From Legionella micdadei (GTDB taxonomy: Bacteria > Pseudomonadota > Gammaproteobacteria > Legionellales > Legionellaceae): DNA of 64,000 nt. Positions 37,008-46,271 of the stretch are shown one piece after another; position 1 is the first letter of the stretch; every line of letters starts with the position of its first letter. Location: positions 2,161,001-2,225,000 of the forward strand of contig NZ_LN614830.1 of NCBI RefSeq assembly GCF_000953635.1. The letters run 5' to 3'. The notes under the pieces are model-generated. The model was not told the DNA's origin, did not search any database, and worked only from the letters and a program-made list of their open reading frames with translations. Position numbers and translations under genes: made by a program.

Positions 37008-38003
37008 TTGAATATCAAGACGAGACAATTTAGTAAGACACAGTTAGAACTGATTCATCAACTTTCTGATGGTCATTGTCACAGTGGTAAATTGATCGCT
37101 GAAAAACTGGGCGTATCACGCACAGCAGTTTGGAAACACATCACCCAATTGGCAGAATTTGGTTTAGCTATTCACCGTATTCCGCAACATGGCTATCAAT
37201 TAACCCAACCCTTGGTTCCACTTGATGAACAATTAATCCATCAACATTTAAAAAGTAAGCGATTTAGTAAAAAAGCCAATATTCATCTTTTTGCGGCAGT
37301 CGATTCTACGAATCAATTTTTAAAAGAATTATCCCCTACGTCTTCAATTGATATTTGCTGCGCTGAGAAACAAACACGAGGGCGTGGGCGTTTTGGGCGA
37401 GAGTGGTATTCACCCTTTGGCGAAAATATTTATTTTTCCGGTCGCTGGGATTTGAACTGCTGCTTATCTCGTCTATCCGGATTAAGTCTTGTAGTCGGCC
37501 TTGCAATCTTAGCCAGCTTGCAAGCGATTCATATTAGCCAGAATATTCGCATAAAATGGCCAAATGATCTGATGTGGGGTAACAAAAAACTGTGCGGTAT
37601 TCTTATAGAAGTGATTGCTGAAACGAATAGCTGTGCCCAAGTGATCATTGGCATTGGAATGAATGTGAATACTGCAACTCAAGAACACCCCCTTCCCGAC
37701 AAGCCTTGGTGTTCTTTGTACGAAATAACAGGTCAGCGCTTCGATCGCAATCTTATTTTAGCCAACCTCATCTACTACTTAGATCAGTATTTAAATCAAT
37801 TTTTAGTTGCTGGATTTGGTGCATTCACCGCTGATTGGCAAAAAGTTGATTATTTACAAGGGCAATTTATTCAGGTTTCACAACCTACCGGTAGAATCAG
37901 CGGTTATGCTTGTGGTGTTAATGAATTAGGCCTGTTATGCCTTAAAGACGATGAAGGAAAACTGCATTACCTTTCTTCTGGAGATACTTCATTGAGACTA
38001 TAA
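37008..38003 (+). CDS. birA: BirA biotin-protein ligase / biotin operon repressor
   Basis: Bifunctional: biotinylates the AccB subunit and, as the biotinyl-AMP-bound dimer, represses biotin genes. 331 residues. An N-terminal winged helix (KLIAEKLGVSRTAVWKHITQL) indicates the repressor class. The catalytic domain has GRGRFGREWYSPFGENIYFS (biotin/ATP loop) and IRIKWPNDLMWGNKKLCGILIE, and a C-terminal SH3-like domain follows. The start is TTG 37008 with TAGG upstream; no ATG is available before the helix-turn-helix. accA is about 1.7 kb away, a loose functional grouping. Confidence 0.93.
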   Translation: MNIKTRQFSKTQLELIHQLSDGHCHSGKLIAEKLGVSRTAVWKHITQLAEFGLAIHRIPQHGYQLTQPLVPLDEQLIHQHLKSKRFSKKANIHLFAAVDSTNQFLKELSPTSSIDICCAEKQTRGRGRFGREWYSPFGENIYFSGRWDLNCCLSRLSGLSLVVGLAILASLQAIHISQNIRIKWPNDLMWGNKKLCGILIEVIAETNSCAQVIIGIGMNVNTATQEHPLPDKPWCSLYEITGQRFDRNLILANLIYYLDQYLNQFLVAGFGAFTADWQKVDYLQGQFIQVSQPTGRISGYACGVNELGLLCLKDDEGKLHYLSSGDTSLRL

Positions 38004-38123
38004 TTGGCAGTTGCTTGTCATTCTCTGAGTTTAAAGGACTGGAAAGTATTGTATGGCGGGGGCTAGCGTTTTAGATTCTAAAACTTGATGGAAAATTTGG
38101 GGGTCTTAAAACTTTGAAGGTTT

Positions 38124-38157
38124 GTCCCGAGCTAAGAACCTCCTGTCTACTCGGGAC
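38124..38157 (-). repeat. Inverted repeat after csrA with an AGGAGG loop
   Basis: Perfect 8 bp arms GTCCCGAG (38124-38131) and CTCGGGAC (38150-38157). On the csrA strand the 18-base loop reads TAGACAGGAGGTTCTTAG, presenting GGA in a hairpin loop 26 bases past the csrA stop. No T-run follows. It may be a 3'-UTR element or terminator. The rest of 38004-38183 shows nothing else. Confidence 0.5.
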
Positions 38158-38183
38158 TGGACGACTGCGAATGAATCCGGTTG

Positions 38184-38381
38184 TTATACAGTCTCTTCTG
38201 TTGTGCCTGGCGCTTCTTTTTCTTGTTGAATTCTTAGGTAAATTTCTTCACGGTGTACTGAAACGTCTTTTGGTGCGTTAATGCCTAATCGCACTTGATT
38301 TCCTTTCACCCCCAAAACAGTGATATTTACATCATCACCAATAATCAATGTTTCGCCGATACGGCGAGTTAAAATCAACAT
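38184..38381 (-). CDS. csrA: Carbon storage regulator CsrA
   Basis: Dimeric RNA-binding post-transcriptional regulator of 65 residues. In Legionella it holds back transmission-phase traits (motility, virulence, PHB storage) during replication and is relieved by RsmY/RsmZ RNAs. The two RNA-contact edges are intact: [12 protein letters not shown] at the start and [13 protein letters not shown] with Arg44. The C-terminal tail is acidic. Legionella encodes several CsrA paralogues. The position in the same neighbourhood as mip and the LPS locus matches, from memory, the main L. pneumophila csrA, so this is probably the orthologue. Confidence 0.96.
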   Translation of the reverse strand: MLILTRRIGETLIIGDDVNITVLGVKGNQVRLGINAPKDVSVHREEIYLRIQQEKEAPGTTEETV

Positions 38382-38570
38382 ATCAATCTCCCTTCTACAT
38401 AACAGTTACCCTCTAAATCCATAGAAGACTTCCATGGCGCTTCAGGCAACTACACTTTGTGTAAAACACAACCAAAAATTTACTTCTCGATCATAATTTT
38501 ACACAACCATTCTTAACAAAATATTAACTTGGCCCTTTTTTTAAAATTTTAAGGGCTTGAAAATACAAAA

Positions 38571-39578
38571 TTACTCTTTTTGTCCTGCTTTAAACTTCAA
38601 AGCCAAGAAGATTAGCGGAAGGTAAGCAATCAGCAAACCCAAACCACCATCGATAAAATCAAGCCCAACTGCTATTGCTATAGGTAATAACCAAAGTATG
38701 TTAATGACTAAAGTCCCTAATGTCACAAGCAAATGGTTACCATAATAGCGTGAGGCATGTTGATAGGCGTGGCTGCGGTGTGCTTCAAAAATAATTTCAC
38801 CACGCATCACCCGACCCAATAATGTTACCGTAGCATCAACAATAAAAACACCCAAAAGTATCATCCAAGCCCAAAAAAAATTTTGATTTAATTTCGTGGA
38901 CTGGATTGACAAAATTCCCAAAATAAGCCCTAGGAAACCACTTCCAGCATCTCCCATAAATATTCTTGCTGGAGGGAAGTTCCAAAATAAAAATCCAGCA
39001 ACGGCAAAAGCCAAACCAATGGGTAGGTAGATCGCATTAAGGTTACTTTCGAGGTAATACAATCCCACACCACCAAGACAAACAAATACGGCTTCCGTAG
39101 CAGCAATACCATCAATGCCATCCATAAAATTATACAAGTTAAGCAACCAAACTAAATAAAAAATAGCTAGAGTATTAGTAAGCAACTTATTCGATAAAGT
39201 CCATGCAAAAAAAGGGATTTCTGGCATACCTCCAAGCAGGTATAACGCACAGCCGCTCGCTGCAAAATGACTTAACAATCGCCATTTTGCGGGAATGCTG
39301 TATCGATCATCTAAAAACCCGACAGCCGCAATAAGTGAGCCAGGGATCAGCAACGCTGCAGCTAAAGGGCAGCTTATCAAGTTACAATAAAATAACGAGA
39401 TCACTGTTAATAAAAAACAAATAACAAAAGATAAACCTCCGCCTCTTGGCGTAGCTATCAGGTGTGAGCTCCGATGATTTGGTACATCAAGCATATTGGT
39501 TGCCAATGCGTAACGGCGTAATGCCCATGTCAGAGTGCAAGATAGACTAAAAATTAAAAGGCAATATAACCAAATCAT
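38571..39578 (-). CDS. Initiating glycosyl-1-phosphate transferase, WecA/WbpL-like
   Basis: Polytopic enzyme of the MraY/WecA superfamily that puts the first sugar-1-phosphate on undecaprenyl phosphate to begin O-antigen or core-linked chains. 335 residues with about ten hydrophobic helices. Cytoplasmic motifs: LDVPNHRSSHLIATPRGGG at the first loop, GFLDDRYSI (the DD pair), NLYNFMDGIDGIAATEA and FMGDAGSGFLGL. The DVPNHRSSH form and length fit WbpL (UDP-FucNAc/QuiNAc users) better than WecA. It works with the reductase at 41657, of the WbpV type. CsrA lies downstream, 189 bp away. Confidence 0.9.
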   Translation of the reverse strand: MIWLYCLLIFSLSCTLTWALRRYALATNMLDVPNHRSSHLIATPRGGGLSFVICFLLTVISLFYCNLISCPLAAALLIPGSLIAAVGFLDDRYSIPAKWRLLSHFAASGCALYLLGGMPEIPFFAWTLSNKLLTNTLAIFYLVWLLNLYNFMDGIDGIAATEAVFVCLGGVGLYYLESNLNAIYLPIGLAFAVAGFLFWNFPPARIFMGDAGSGFLGLILGILSIQSTKLNQNFFWAWMILLGVFIVDATVTLLGRVMRGEIIFEAHRSHAYQHASRYYGNHLLVTLGTLVINILWLLPIAIAVGLDFIDGGLGLLIAYLPLIFLALKFKAGQKE

Positions 39579-39755
39579 CTTTTCTCCAGCTACTCCAAGC
39601 TACTGCGCCGCACCAGAGCCAACAGGCTCTGACTATTTGTGTGAAAAATTGCTGATTATACGCAAATATGACGAACATCTAAAATTTTTATTTTCTTGCT
39701 TTAAACGCAGTCTCATAAGTGATATCTTAAGCCCAAAAAATTGATAACAACTAGC

Positions 39756-41273
39756 ATGAAGCAACTAACTGAACTCAAATCTTGGATAGCACTTGAGCAA
39801 CATTCTGAATCCCTGCGCCTACTCCCGTTTAATGATTTAAAAGAAACCTTTGGTGCCCGGGATAAACTGCTTAAATTACATGCACCTGGCCTGAGCATTG
39901 ATTTTACCCATCAGCGCATCAATGAAACCACACTTAACTTACTGATTGATTTAGCAAACGAGCGGCATCTAAAAGAAAAAATTAACGATCTCCTCAACGG
40001 TATTAAAGTTAATCAAAGTGAGAACAGGCCTGCTCTTCACTCTGCCCTTCGCGCTTCAGATGAAAAATCAATTTGGGTTGATGGGCATAACATCATGCCT
40101 GACATCATCGTCACCCGTGAAAAAATGAAGGAAATATCAAACCGTATTAGAGATGGACAGTGGTATGGTCATTCAGGGAAGCCAATTACCGATGTGGTCA
40201 ACATAGGGATTGGCGGCTCTGACTTTGGTCCCCGATTTTGCATTAGCGCACTCAAGGATTATGTAAAATCTGATTTGGGCTTCCATTTTGTATCAGATGC
40301 CGATCCAAGGGCTTTTGAAAACGCAGTTGAAAAGCTTAAGCCAGAAACAACCCTTTTTATCATTTCTTCAAAATCTTTTACCACGACAGAAACTCTCTAT
40401 AATGCAGAAAAAGCGCTGTCGTGGATAAACAATTATCAGCATTTAGATAAACATTTTATTGCCGTTACGGCTAATGTCGATAAAGCAAAAGAATTTGGCA
40501 TCCCTACTATTCTGCCAATATGGAACTGGGTAGGCGGGAGGTATTCTCTTTGCTCTGCAATTAACCTCATTACCTGCATTGCCATTGGCTACGACTGCTT
40601 TAGTGAACTGCTTGCTGGCGCAAACTCAATGGATGAGCATTTTGCCACAAAGGAATTACATGAAAATATCCCTGTGCTTATAGCGCTCATTGGATTATGG
40701 AATATTAATTTCTTACATTGCTCAACTCTCCTTATCCTTGTTTATGCTAAGCAATTAGAGCAATTAGTCCCTTACATCCAGCAACTTGATATGGAAAGCA
40801 ATGGAAAATCGATTGACAACCATGGACGCTCTGTCAATCATGCTACAGGCCCTATTGTTTGGGGAGGAATAGGTAATCAAGCTCAGCATAGCTATTATCA
40901 ATTGCTTTGTCAGGGGACTCATAAAGTGGCTGCCGATTTTATTTCAACACTTGAATACCAGGGCGACCTTATTGACTCTTTCTGCAATGCAAAAATGCGT
41001 GTTTTAAGCGAAGGTACTAGTTCACATGCTGATCCTAACGGGTATATTCCGGGTGGTATGCCAATTAATCACATTCGTTTGGAATCGTGTTCACCTTTCT
41101 GTTTTGGTGCTTTAGTTGCCCTATATGAACACAAAGTTTATGTTCAAAGTGTACTCTGGAATATTAATCCGTTTGATCAACCGGGGGTTGAAAGTGCGAA
41201 ACGCCAGAAAGCAATATTCGATAAGCAAAAACGCCAGCAAACTTTAGTTACTTCTGAAGTTGAATCAATTTAA
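39756..41273 (+). CDS. pgi: Glucose-6-phosphate isomerase
   Basis: Interconverts glucose-6-phosphate and fructose-6-phosphate, here supplying fructose-6-phosphate for the mannose and amino-sugar precursors of the LPS genes around it. 505 residues from ATG 39756; a TTG five codons earlier is also in frame. Signatures: NIGIGGSDFGPRF (phosphate loop), FIISSKSFTTTETL, the catalytic segment QQLDMESNGKS with Glu, and QAQHSYYQLLCQGTHK with His. The C-terminal Lys is in GVESAKRQ. It lies divergent from the WbpL-like gene (177 bp) and convergent with the reductase gene. Confidence 0.95.
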   Translation: MKQLTELKSWIALEQHSESLRLLPFNDLKETFGARDKLLKLHAPGLSIDFTHQRINETTLNLLIDLANERHLKEKINDLLNGIKVNQSENRPALHSALRASDEKSIWVDGHNIMPDIIVTREKMKEISNRIRDGQWYGHSGKPITDVVNIGIGGSDFGPRFCISALKDYVKSDLGFHFVSDADPRAFENAVEKLKPETTLFIISSKSFTTTETLYNAEKALSWINNYQHLDKHFIAVTANVDKAKEFGIPTILPIWNWVGGRYSLCSAINLITCIAIGYDCFSELLAGANSMDEHFATKELHENIPVLIALIGLWNINFLHCSTLLILVYAKQLEQLVPYIQQLDMESNGKSIDNHGRSVNHATGPIVWGGIGNQAQHSYYQLLCQGTHKVAADFISTLEYQGDLIDSFCNAKMRVLSEGTSSHADPNGYIPGGMPINHIRLESCSPFCFGALVALYEHKVYVQSVLWNINPFDQPGVESAKRQKAIFDKQKRQQTLVTSEVESI

Positions 41274-41656
41274 TTAGCATCTATCTTAGGCGCTTAAGTT
41301 TCCTTCTGAGTGAAACATAGAACCTATTGAAAGATTTGGGCTATTGCACCGTATTAACCCAGACCACCGGTATATTTGGAGCAAACGGCCAGATTTTAGT
41401 AAGGTCTCGAGGAAACATGCCAAAACAGGGACAGCTAGCTGTCTATCTGACTAGCCTCTATTTTTTTATCAAAATGAGGCAAATATTCACTTTCTGAAAG
41501 GGGCTTAGCAATTACATTGCTCCTGATGTTGCCATGCAGGTTGGCTAGCCAAATTTAAAAATGGCGAAACAGGCACCCACTTGAATTGTATTGCAGTCAA
41601 GGTAATAAGTAATCCCTAGCTACATCAATGCTTGTAACGCAGAATATCTTTATTCA
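41274..41656. other. 383 bp convergent spacer with two perfect palindromes
   Basis: No supported gene on either strand. Two self-complementary blocks stand out: GACAGCTAGCTGTC (41430-41443, 14 bp) and TTGGCTAGCCAA (41541-41552, 12 bp), both centred on GCTAGC/CTAG. CTAG is usually rare in enterobacterial-type genomes. No T-run terminator follows pgi. Confidence 0.5.
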
Positions 41657-42613
41657 TCATTTTGGGTCTAACATTAGGCGCAAAGCTTCATCCATTGTCA
41701 CTTCCGGTCTCCAATCAAGGGTTGCGCAAGTTTTGCTGATATCTATCTGAAGCGAACCACATAAACGCTGTAAATCTGCCTTTCGGCACAAAAGATATGC
41801 AGCAACGGTCAACAAACCTTGGGGTATCGGTAATAATCGAGCTGGCAACTTCATGATTTGGCTTATTTTTCGCAGTAGATCTGTCGTTGATATATCTTCT
41901 CCGTCGCTGACAAGAAAAATTTGATTAGCGGCAGATGGATGATTCATACATCTGACAATAAGACTTAGCAAATTATTGATGGATACGAAGCTGCGTTTAT
42001 TGTTTATAGCTCCTAAAGGTAAGGGGATACCTTTTTGTAACCATTGAATTAAACGCTGGAAATTTCCCTTTGCCTCAACCCCGTAAATTAAAGGCGGCCG
42101 AATGATAACAACCTCCATCTGAGTTTCTTTAGCTATGCGCAACAACCCTTGCTCCGCTTCATATTTGGAAATGGCATAAGGATTACTGGGGTTTGGCAAA
42201 TCATTAGCCGAGAATAGCTGATTACGGGTGGTTTCATTTCCATTTACGCCGATTGAGCTAATAAAAATGAAGCGTTTAATACCATGTTGTGCCGCTTGCC
42301 ATGCTAGATTTAATGTTCCTTCCGTGTTGACTTTCCTAAATTCACTTAAAGGATCTTGTGCAGTCTCATGCAACACATGGGCGCGCCCAGCCATATGAAC
42401 AATGACCTCACAACCTTTAAGGACGGGATTCCAATCGGTGTTCCCTGAGATATGAATGGGAGAGAAAATAGCGATGCGCGGATGAGTAAATTGTTCTCCT
42501 CCCGATCGCAATGCTAATTTTAAAGAACATTCAGTTTCGTTAATAAGCCGCTTAACTAATTGCTGCCCGACAAAACCTGTAGCGCCAGTTAGAATTATTT
42601 GTCCATTTATCAT
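41657..42613 (-). CDS. NAD-dependent sugar epimerase/4-reductase (WbpV/WreQ-like)
   Basis: Extended short-chain dehydrogenase of 318 residues. The Rossmann motif is GATGFVGQQL at about 10-19, the catalytic Ser/Tyr/Lys are in FISSIGVNG and PYAISKYEAE, and the C-terminal substrate domain is of the NAD-epimerase type. It resembles reductases that convert the 4-keto sugar to QuiNAc or FucNAc in systems primed by WbpL-type transferases, and such a transferase is encoded at 38571. L. pneumophila LPS core contains QuiNAc, which would suit. It is the last gene of the acyltransferase-GT minus-strand cluster, 19 bp after the acyltransferase. Confidence 0.82.
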   Translation of the reverse strand: MINGQIILTGATGFVGQQLVKRLINETECSLKLALRSGGEQFTHPRIAIFSPIHISGNTDWNPVLKGCEVIVHMAGRAHVLHETAQDPLSEFRKVNTEGTLNLAWQAAQHGIKRFIFISSIGVNGNETTRNQLFSANDLPNPSNPYAISKYEAEQGLLRIAKETQMEVVIIRPPLIYGVEAKGNFQRLIQWLQKGIPLPLGAINNKRSFVSINNLLSLIVRCMNHPSAANQIFLVSDGEDISTTDLLRKISQIMKLPARLLPIPQGLLTVAAYLLCRKADLQRLCGSLQIDISKTCATLDWRPEVTMDEALRLMLDPK

Positions 42614-42632
42614 ATAAAATTTTCCTTTGCTT

Positions 42633-43679
42633 TCAATGAATTGAAGCTGAAGGGGACAACTCCATGCCCCCTAGTTTCTGAGTAAACTTTTTATGCACAT
42701 TGGCATATGAAAAAGGTTTCTCAACGAAGTGATAGGACAAATAGGCCACGACAATTGTTATTGCTAGTGCGATGACCATACTAGGCCAAAAACGCTGGGT
42801 AAGTAAATTAATCACCATTTGTTGGATTGGAAAAGCATAGATATAGATACCATAAGAGACATCGAATTTTCCATTGATCAGTTTATCTTGAAACGAAACA
42901 CCAATAATTATTGTCAACACTGCAAGACTCAAAGTACCTAAAGCCTGCATTTCTGGACGTCCTTGTAAAACAATAAGAAGCACAACCGAAGCCAGGGCTA
43001 GATAAACTCTACTTTTGTACCAATGTTCTTGAGTCATAGACATCAGCGCTCCACCTGTAAATGCAATACCAAAGAGAGCTAGATAATTTAAGGGAATTGA
43101 ATAGAATCCATAATTTTTACCTGTCTTTGTTAAAATCACTGTTACCAGAATACATGACATCAATAGAGGTAGAACTGATCTCCAACTATTCATATAAGAA
43201 AGCACTACCCCAATGATAATATAACTGGCAAACTCCACGGGCAAAGTCCATAAGCTACCATTAATCACGTCCTTGCATAAGAAATCAGAGAACACCCCAG
43301 GAATTGGTCTGCCTGCGAAAGAGACATACATAATACTTGTCTTAAGTGTCGATAAGCTGAATAAGTAATGGAGGATTGGTTTTGGTGTAAAAATGCCCCC
43401 AATCAAATACACCATCAAAAAAGAACAGACAATCAATCCTGGAAAGATCCGTCGGCAGCGTTTTGCCATAAATACCGCAAAATTGCCCGAGCTCGTGAAA
43501 CTACTGGGCATAAAATAACCAGAAATCGCAAAGAAAATAGCAACAGCAACAAATCCAAGTGTATCCCAATGGAGAAAAATCGGCTCAGGTCGACCTGATA
43601 GAGCAAAATGATGGCTAAAAAGCACCAAAAAAGCTGCGAAATGTCTAATCAAATCGAATGAGTTGTTCCTAAATTTCAT
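42633..43679 (-). CDS. Acyltransferase-3 family O-acetyltransferase (OafA-like)
   Basis: Integral membrane acyltransferase, 348 residues, about ten helices. The family signature is at the N-terminus (SFDLIRHFAAFLVLFSHHFALSG, with the essential His) and FFAISGYFMP follows. It probably O-acetylates a sugar of the surface polysaccharide from cytoplasmic acetyl-CoA. Its start overlaps the stop of the glycosyltransferase gene by 4 bp. In L. pneumophila the lag-1 acyltransferase of this family changes LPS serotype epitopes; this one is not necessarily the same. Confidence 0.88.
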   Translation of the reverse strand: MKFRNNSFDLIRHFAAFLVLFSHHFALSGRPEPIFLHWDTLGFVAVAIFFAISGYFMPSSFTSSGNFAVFMAKRCRRIFPGLIVCSFLMVYLIGGIFTPKPILHYLFSLSTLKTSIMYVSFAGRPIPGVFSDFLCKDVINGSLWTLPVEFASYIIIGVVLSYMNSWRSVLPLLMSCILVTVILTKTGKNYGFYSIPLNYLALFGIAFTGGALMSMTQEHWYKSRVYLALASVVLLIVLQGRPEMQALGTLSLAVLTIIIGVSFQDKLINGKFDVSYGIYIYAFPIQQMVINLLTQRFWPSMVIALAITIVVAYLSYHFVEKPFSYANVHKKFTQKLGGMELSPSASIH

Positions 43680-44839
43680 ACATTTTGGTTGGTTATCGAA
43701 TCTTTATTCAGTAGCACAGAATCATCCTGCTTTTTACTCACGACATCTCGATAAAGCCGCTCGTATTCAGCCACCATCTTATCAGCGGTGAAAAGCGTCC
43801 AATAGCGTTCTGCAGCCTTTTCACCCATAGCTGCTGCTTTTTCCGGATTATCCCAAATAAATTGCATTGCATTTCGTAATGCAATCGGATCGCCGGGTGG
43901 GACGACAAGTCCTGTCTCCTCATTAATATTGATATAGCTGGTTCCTGTACCAATTTCTGAGGAAATTAAGGACTTACCAAACATTGCCCCTTCAAGAAGG
44001 GAAACACCGAAAGCCTCTGAACGTAAATGCGAGGGGAATATAACTGAAAGACATAACCTAAGAAGAGCAATTTTATCTTCCTCGGCCAATCGGCCTAAGA
44101 AATGGATATGAGTTAATCCTAACTCTTTTGCCTGGGTTTTTAATTCATCTTCGATAGGCCCTGAGCCTACAATCAAAATAGGGAACGAAGTACCTTGGGC
44201 TGCCTCCAATAAAATGTGAAGCCCTTTATAATAACGCATGACACCAACGAAGAGAAAAAATTTATCCCCATAAAGATCACGCCAGTATGCTATGCGTTCA
44301 TCGGTTGTTATAGCGTAATTTGTCTTATTTAAACCGATTGGAATAACAGTAACTTTTTCCCGATATTTTTGCAGTACAGGGCTGGTGGAAAAATAATTCG
44401 GAGAGGTGGCCACAATGGTGTCTATTGATTTTAAAAAATGATGCATTAATGGTCGATAGAAATGAAATAAAATTTTTTGCCGGACAATATCAGAATGATA
44501 CGTTAAAATAGAAGGCTTTTTGATTCTTGAAAACAAATGTAAAACATCCGCAAAAGGCCAGGGGAAATGGTAATGGATCACGTCAACTTGCTGAGCTATT
44601 TTGCGAAAATCCCTCAGTAGCGAAAAGGAAATACTGTTCGAGGCAACATTCAAACTTTCCTTATAGCGAATTATTTTAATGCCCAGGTACTCCAGCTCTT
44701 TTGGCTCAGGATCAGGAGAAAGAGACAAGATAGTATGATGAAAATTGGATTGCTGATTACGGACAATTTGCGCAATTACGCGCTCTACCCCACCAAAAGC
44801 ATCACCTAGAAATGTCTTATAAACATGGAGAATCTTCAT
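43676..44839 (-). CDS. GT4-family (GT-B) glycosyltransferase
   Basis: Cytoplasmic retaining glycosyltransferase of 387 residues. The N-terminal acceptor domain has DAFGGVERVIAQIV. The C-terminal nucleotide-sugar domain has FLFVGVMRYYKGLHILLEAA and the EX7E motif in SEAFGVSLLEGAMFGK. It is most like WbaZ/mannosyl or rhamnosyl transferases, which fits the GDP-mannose and dTDP-rhamnose pathways of the region, but the donor is not certain. Divergent from the second acyltransferase by 146 bp; overlaps the OafA-like gene by 4 bp. Confidence 0.88.
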   Translation of the reverse strand: MKILHVYKTFLGDAFGGVERVIAQIVRNQQSNFHHTILSLSPDPEPKELEYLGIKIIRYKESLNVASNSISFSLLRDFRKIAQQVDVIHYHFPWPFADVLHLFSRIKKPSILTYHSDIVRQKILFHFYRPLMHHFLKSIDTIVATSPNYFSTSPVLQKYREKVTVIPIGLNKTNYAITTDERIAYWRDLYGDKFFLFVGVMRYYKGLHILLEAAQGTSFPILIVGSGPIEDELKTQAKELGLTHIHFLGRLAEEDKIALLRLCLSVIFPSHLRSEAFGVSLLEGAMFGKSLISSEIGTGTSYININEETGLVVPPGDPIALRNAMQFIWDNPEKAAAMGEKAAERYWTLFTADKMVAEYERLYRDVVSKKQDDSVLLNKDSITNQNV

Positions 44840-44985
44840 GAGGCCCTAACTAATGGATATCGAATTAATGGTCATCGTTGATGATTGTCATTTTATCTAC
44901 ATTATTGCGCTAAAGTAAACATCTAATCTATGATTCCACAAAGTAGTTCCCACAAGATCTAATAAAAACGCATTGATGAAATTAA

Positions 44986-46224
44986 GTGGAAATCACGAGC
45001 GAACATGCTTCGGACGATACCTTAAAAACAAAAAAATCTTTAAGTTTCTATTTACCTGACAATCATTTAAACTCAGATAAATTCGATACAACGGCAAAAG
45101 GTATGCAAAAGGAAATATTGGCATTAACAAGCTTGCGGTTTATTGCTGCCTTTTATGTGTTTTTGTTTCATATCCAACTTTATTTTCCAGTTCTTAAGCA
45201 TGGTGAATTAGTTCGTTTTTTAAACAACGGTGCCTGCGGAATGAGCTTGTTTTTCATCTTATCAGGTTTCGTGTTAGGCTATCGCTTCCATAATGGTGTC
45301 CCAGACTATAAAAAATACGCGTTTGATCGCTTCACTCGCATCTATCCCGCCTATTTTTTGGCAGCTCTGGTCACCATACCTTGGTTAATCTCCACTTTAT
45401 CATTAGAGGACTCACTTCAGACTTTACGTTATATCTATGTCATTTTTGCTAATATCTTTATGATCCAAGCATGGATGCCACAACTTTTTACCATCTGGAA
45501 CAATGGGGGAAGTTGGTCCCTTTGTTCAGAAATGTTTTTTTACGCCCTATTCCCTTTCATCATTCACCATTTAAAAAAATTAAAAAATAAACAACTTGTT
45601 ATTGCCCTATGTATTTTATATGTGACATCCTCTTTGCCCGGAATTTCATTACTGCTATTTAATCCAGTTCCAAATAATATCGTGTTCTATTCCATTCCAA
45701 TATTTCGGGTTTCTGAATTTATTATTGGCGTTATTTGTGGTCTTCTTTTTACTCGAGGCATTCGTGTAGCCCATCCTAGCGCCTGCACCATTTTTTGTCT
45801 AACCCAGTTATACCTTTATTTTGTTTGGGGACCTAAGCATGGCCATATTGCAATCGCACAAAATTTTATTACAGTACCCTTAACTACTATACTCATTTTC
45901 AGCCTTGCTTCCATTAACTCAGGTCGATTATATCGCTTTATGGTAGGTCGAAGTTTCGTCTACTTAGGGCGCATCAGTTACTCATTCTACTCCTTCCAAG
46001 TTTTGATCTTACTAATAATTGTAACCAATTATCACTCCATTGGTTACAAATATCCGCTCCTTGCTAATCATGTTATTTTGGCAACGGTTGCATTCCTATT
46101 GCTTATTATTATTTCCGCAATATCACATCATTTTGTTGAAATTAAATTTAGAAATTATTTAAATAAAAAATTCATGGATAAAAAGGAAATCATCTCTGGG
46201 TCTGAGTTGTCGTTACCTCAGTGA
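44986..46224 (+). CDS. Second acyltransferase-3 family membrane protein
   Basis: 412 residues. The conserved start of the transmembrane domain is ALTSLRFIAAFYVFLFHIQLYF (about residues 46-67), then FFILSGFVLGYRFHNG and the Arg-containing FDRFTRIYPAYFL. About ten helices follow and the C-terminus is basic. The first 40 residues are hydrophilic and unusual for the family. The start is GTG 44986; ATG 45103 would remove that extension but has poor spacing. Probably another O-acyltransferase for LPS decoration. Confidence 0.85.
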   Translation: MEITSEHASDDTLKTKKSLSFYLPDNHLNSDKFDTTAKGMQKEILALTSLRFIAAFYVFLFHIQLYFPVLKHGELVRFLNNGACGMSLFFILSGFVLGYRFHNGVPDYKKYAFDRFTRIYPAYFLAALVTIPWLISTLSLEDSLQTLRYIYVIFANIFMIQAWMPQLFTIWNNGGSWSLCSEMFFYALFPFIIHHLKKLKNKQLVIALCILYVTSSLPGISLLLFNPVPNNIVFYSIPIFRVSEFIIGVICGLLFTRGIRVAHPSACTIFCLTQLYLYFVWGPKHGHIAIAQNFITVPLTTILIFSLASINSGRLYRFMVGRSFVYLGRISYSFYSFQVLILLIIVTNYHSIGYKYPLLANHVILATVAFLLLIIISAISHHFVEIKFRNYLNKKFMDKKEIISGSELSLPQ

Positions 46225-46271
46225 ATCTCGCTATGCTAAAATTAAGCAAATAGCGAAGAAAGGGAATTTCA

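Noticed and set aside
36831-37028. 65-codon minus-strand frame between hdeD and birA
   Set aside because: It has a membrane-helix-like end but its sequence comes from the 36867 hairpin, its start overlaps birA, and no ribosome-binding site is present.
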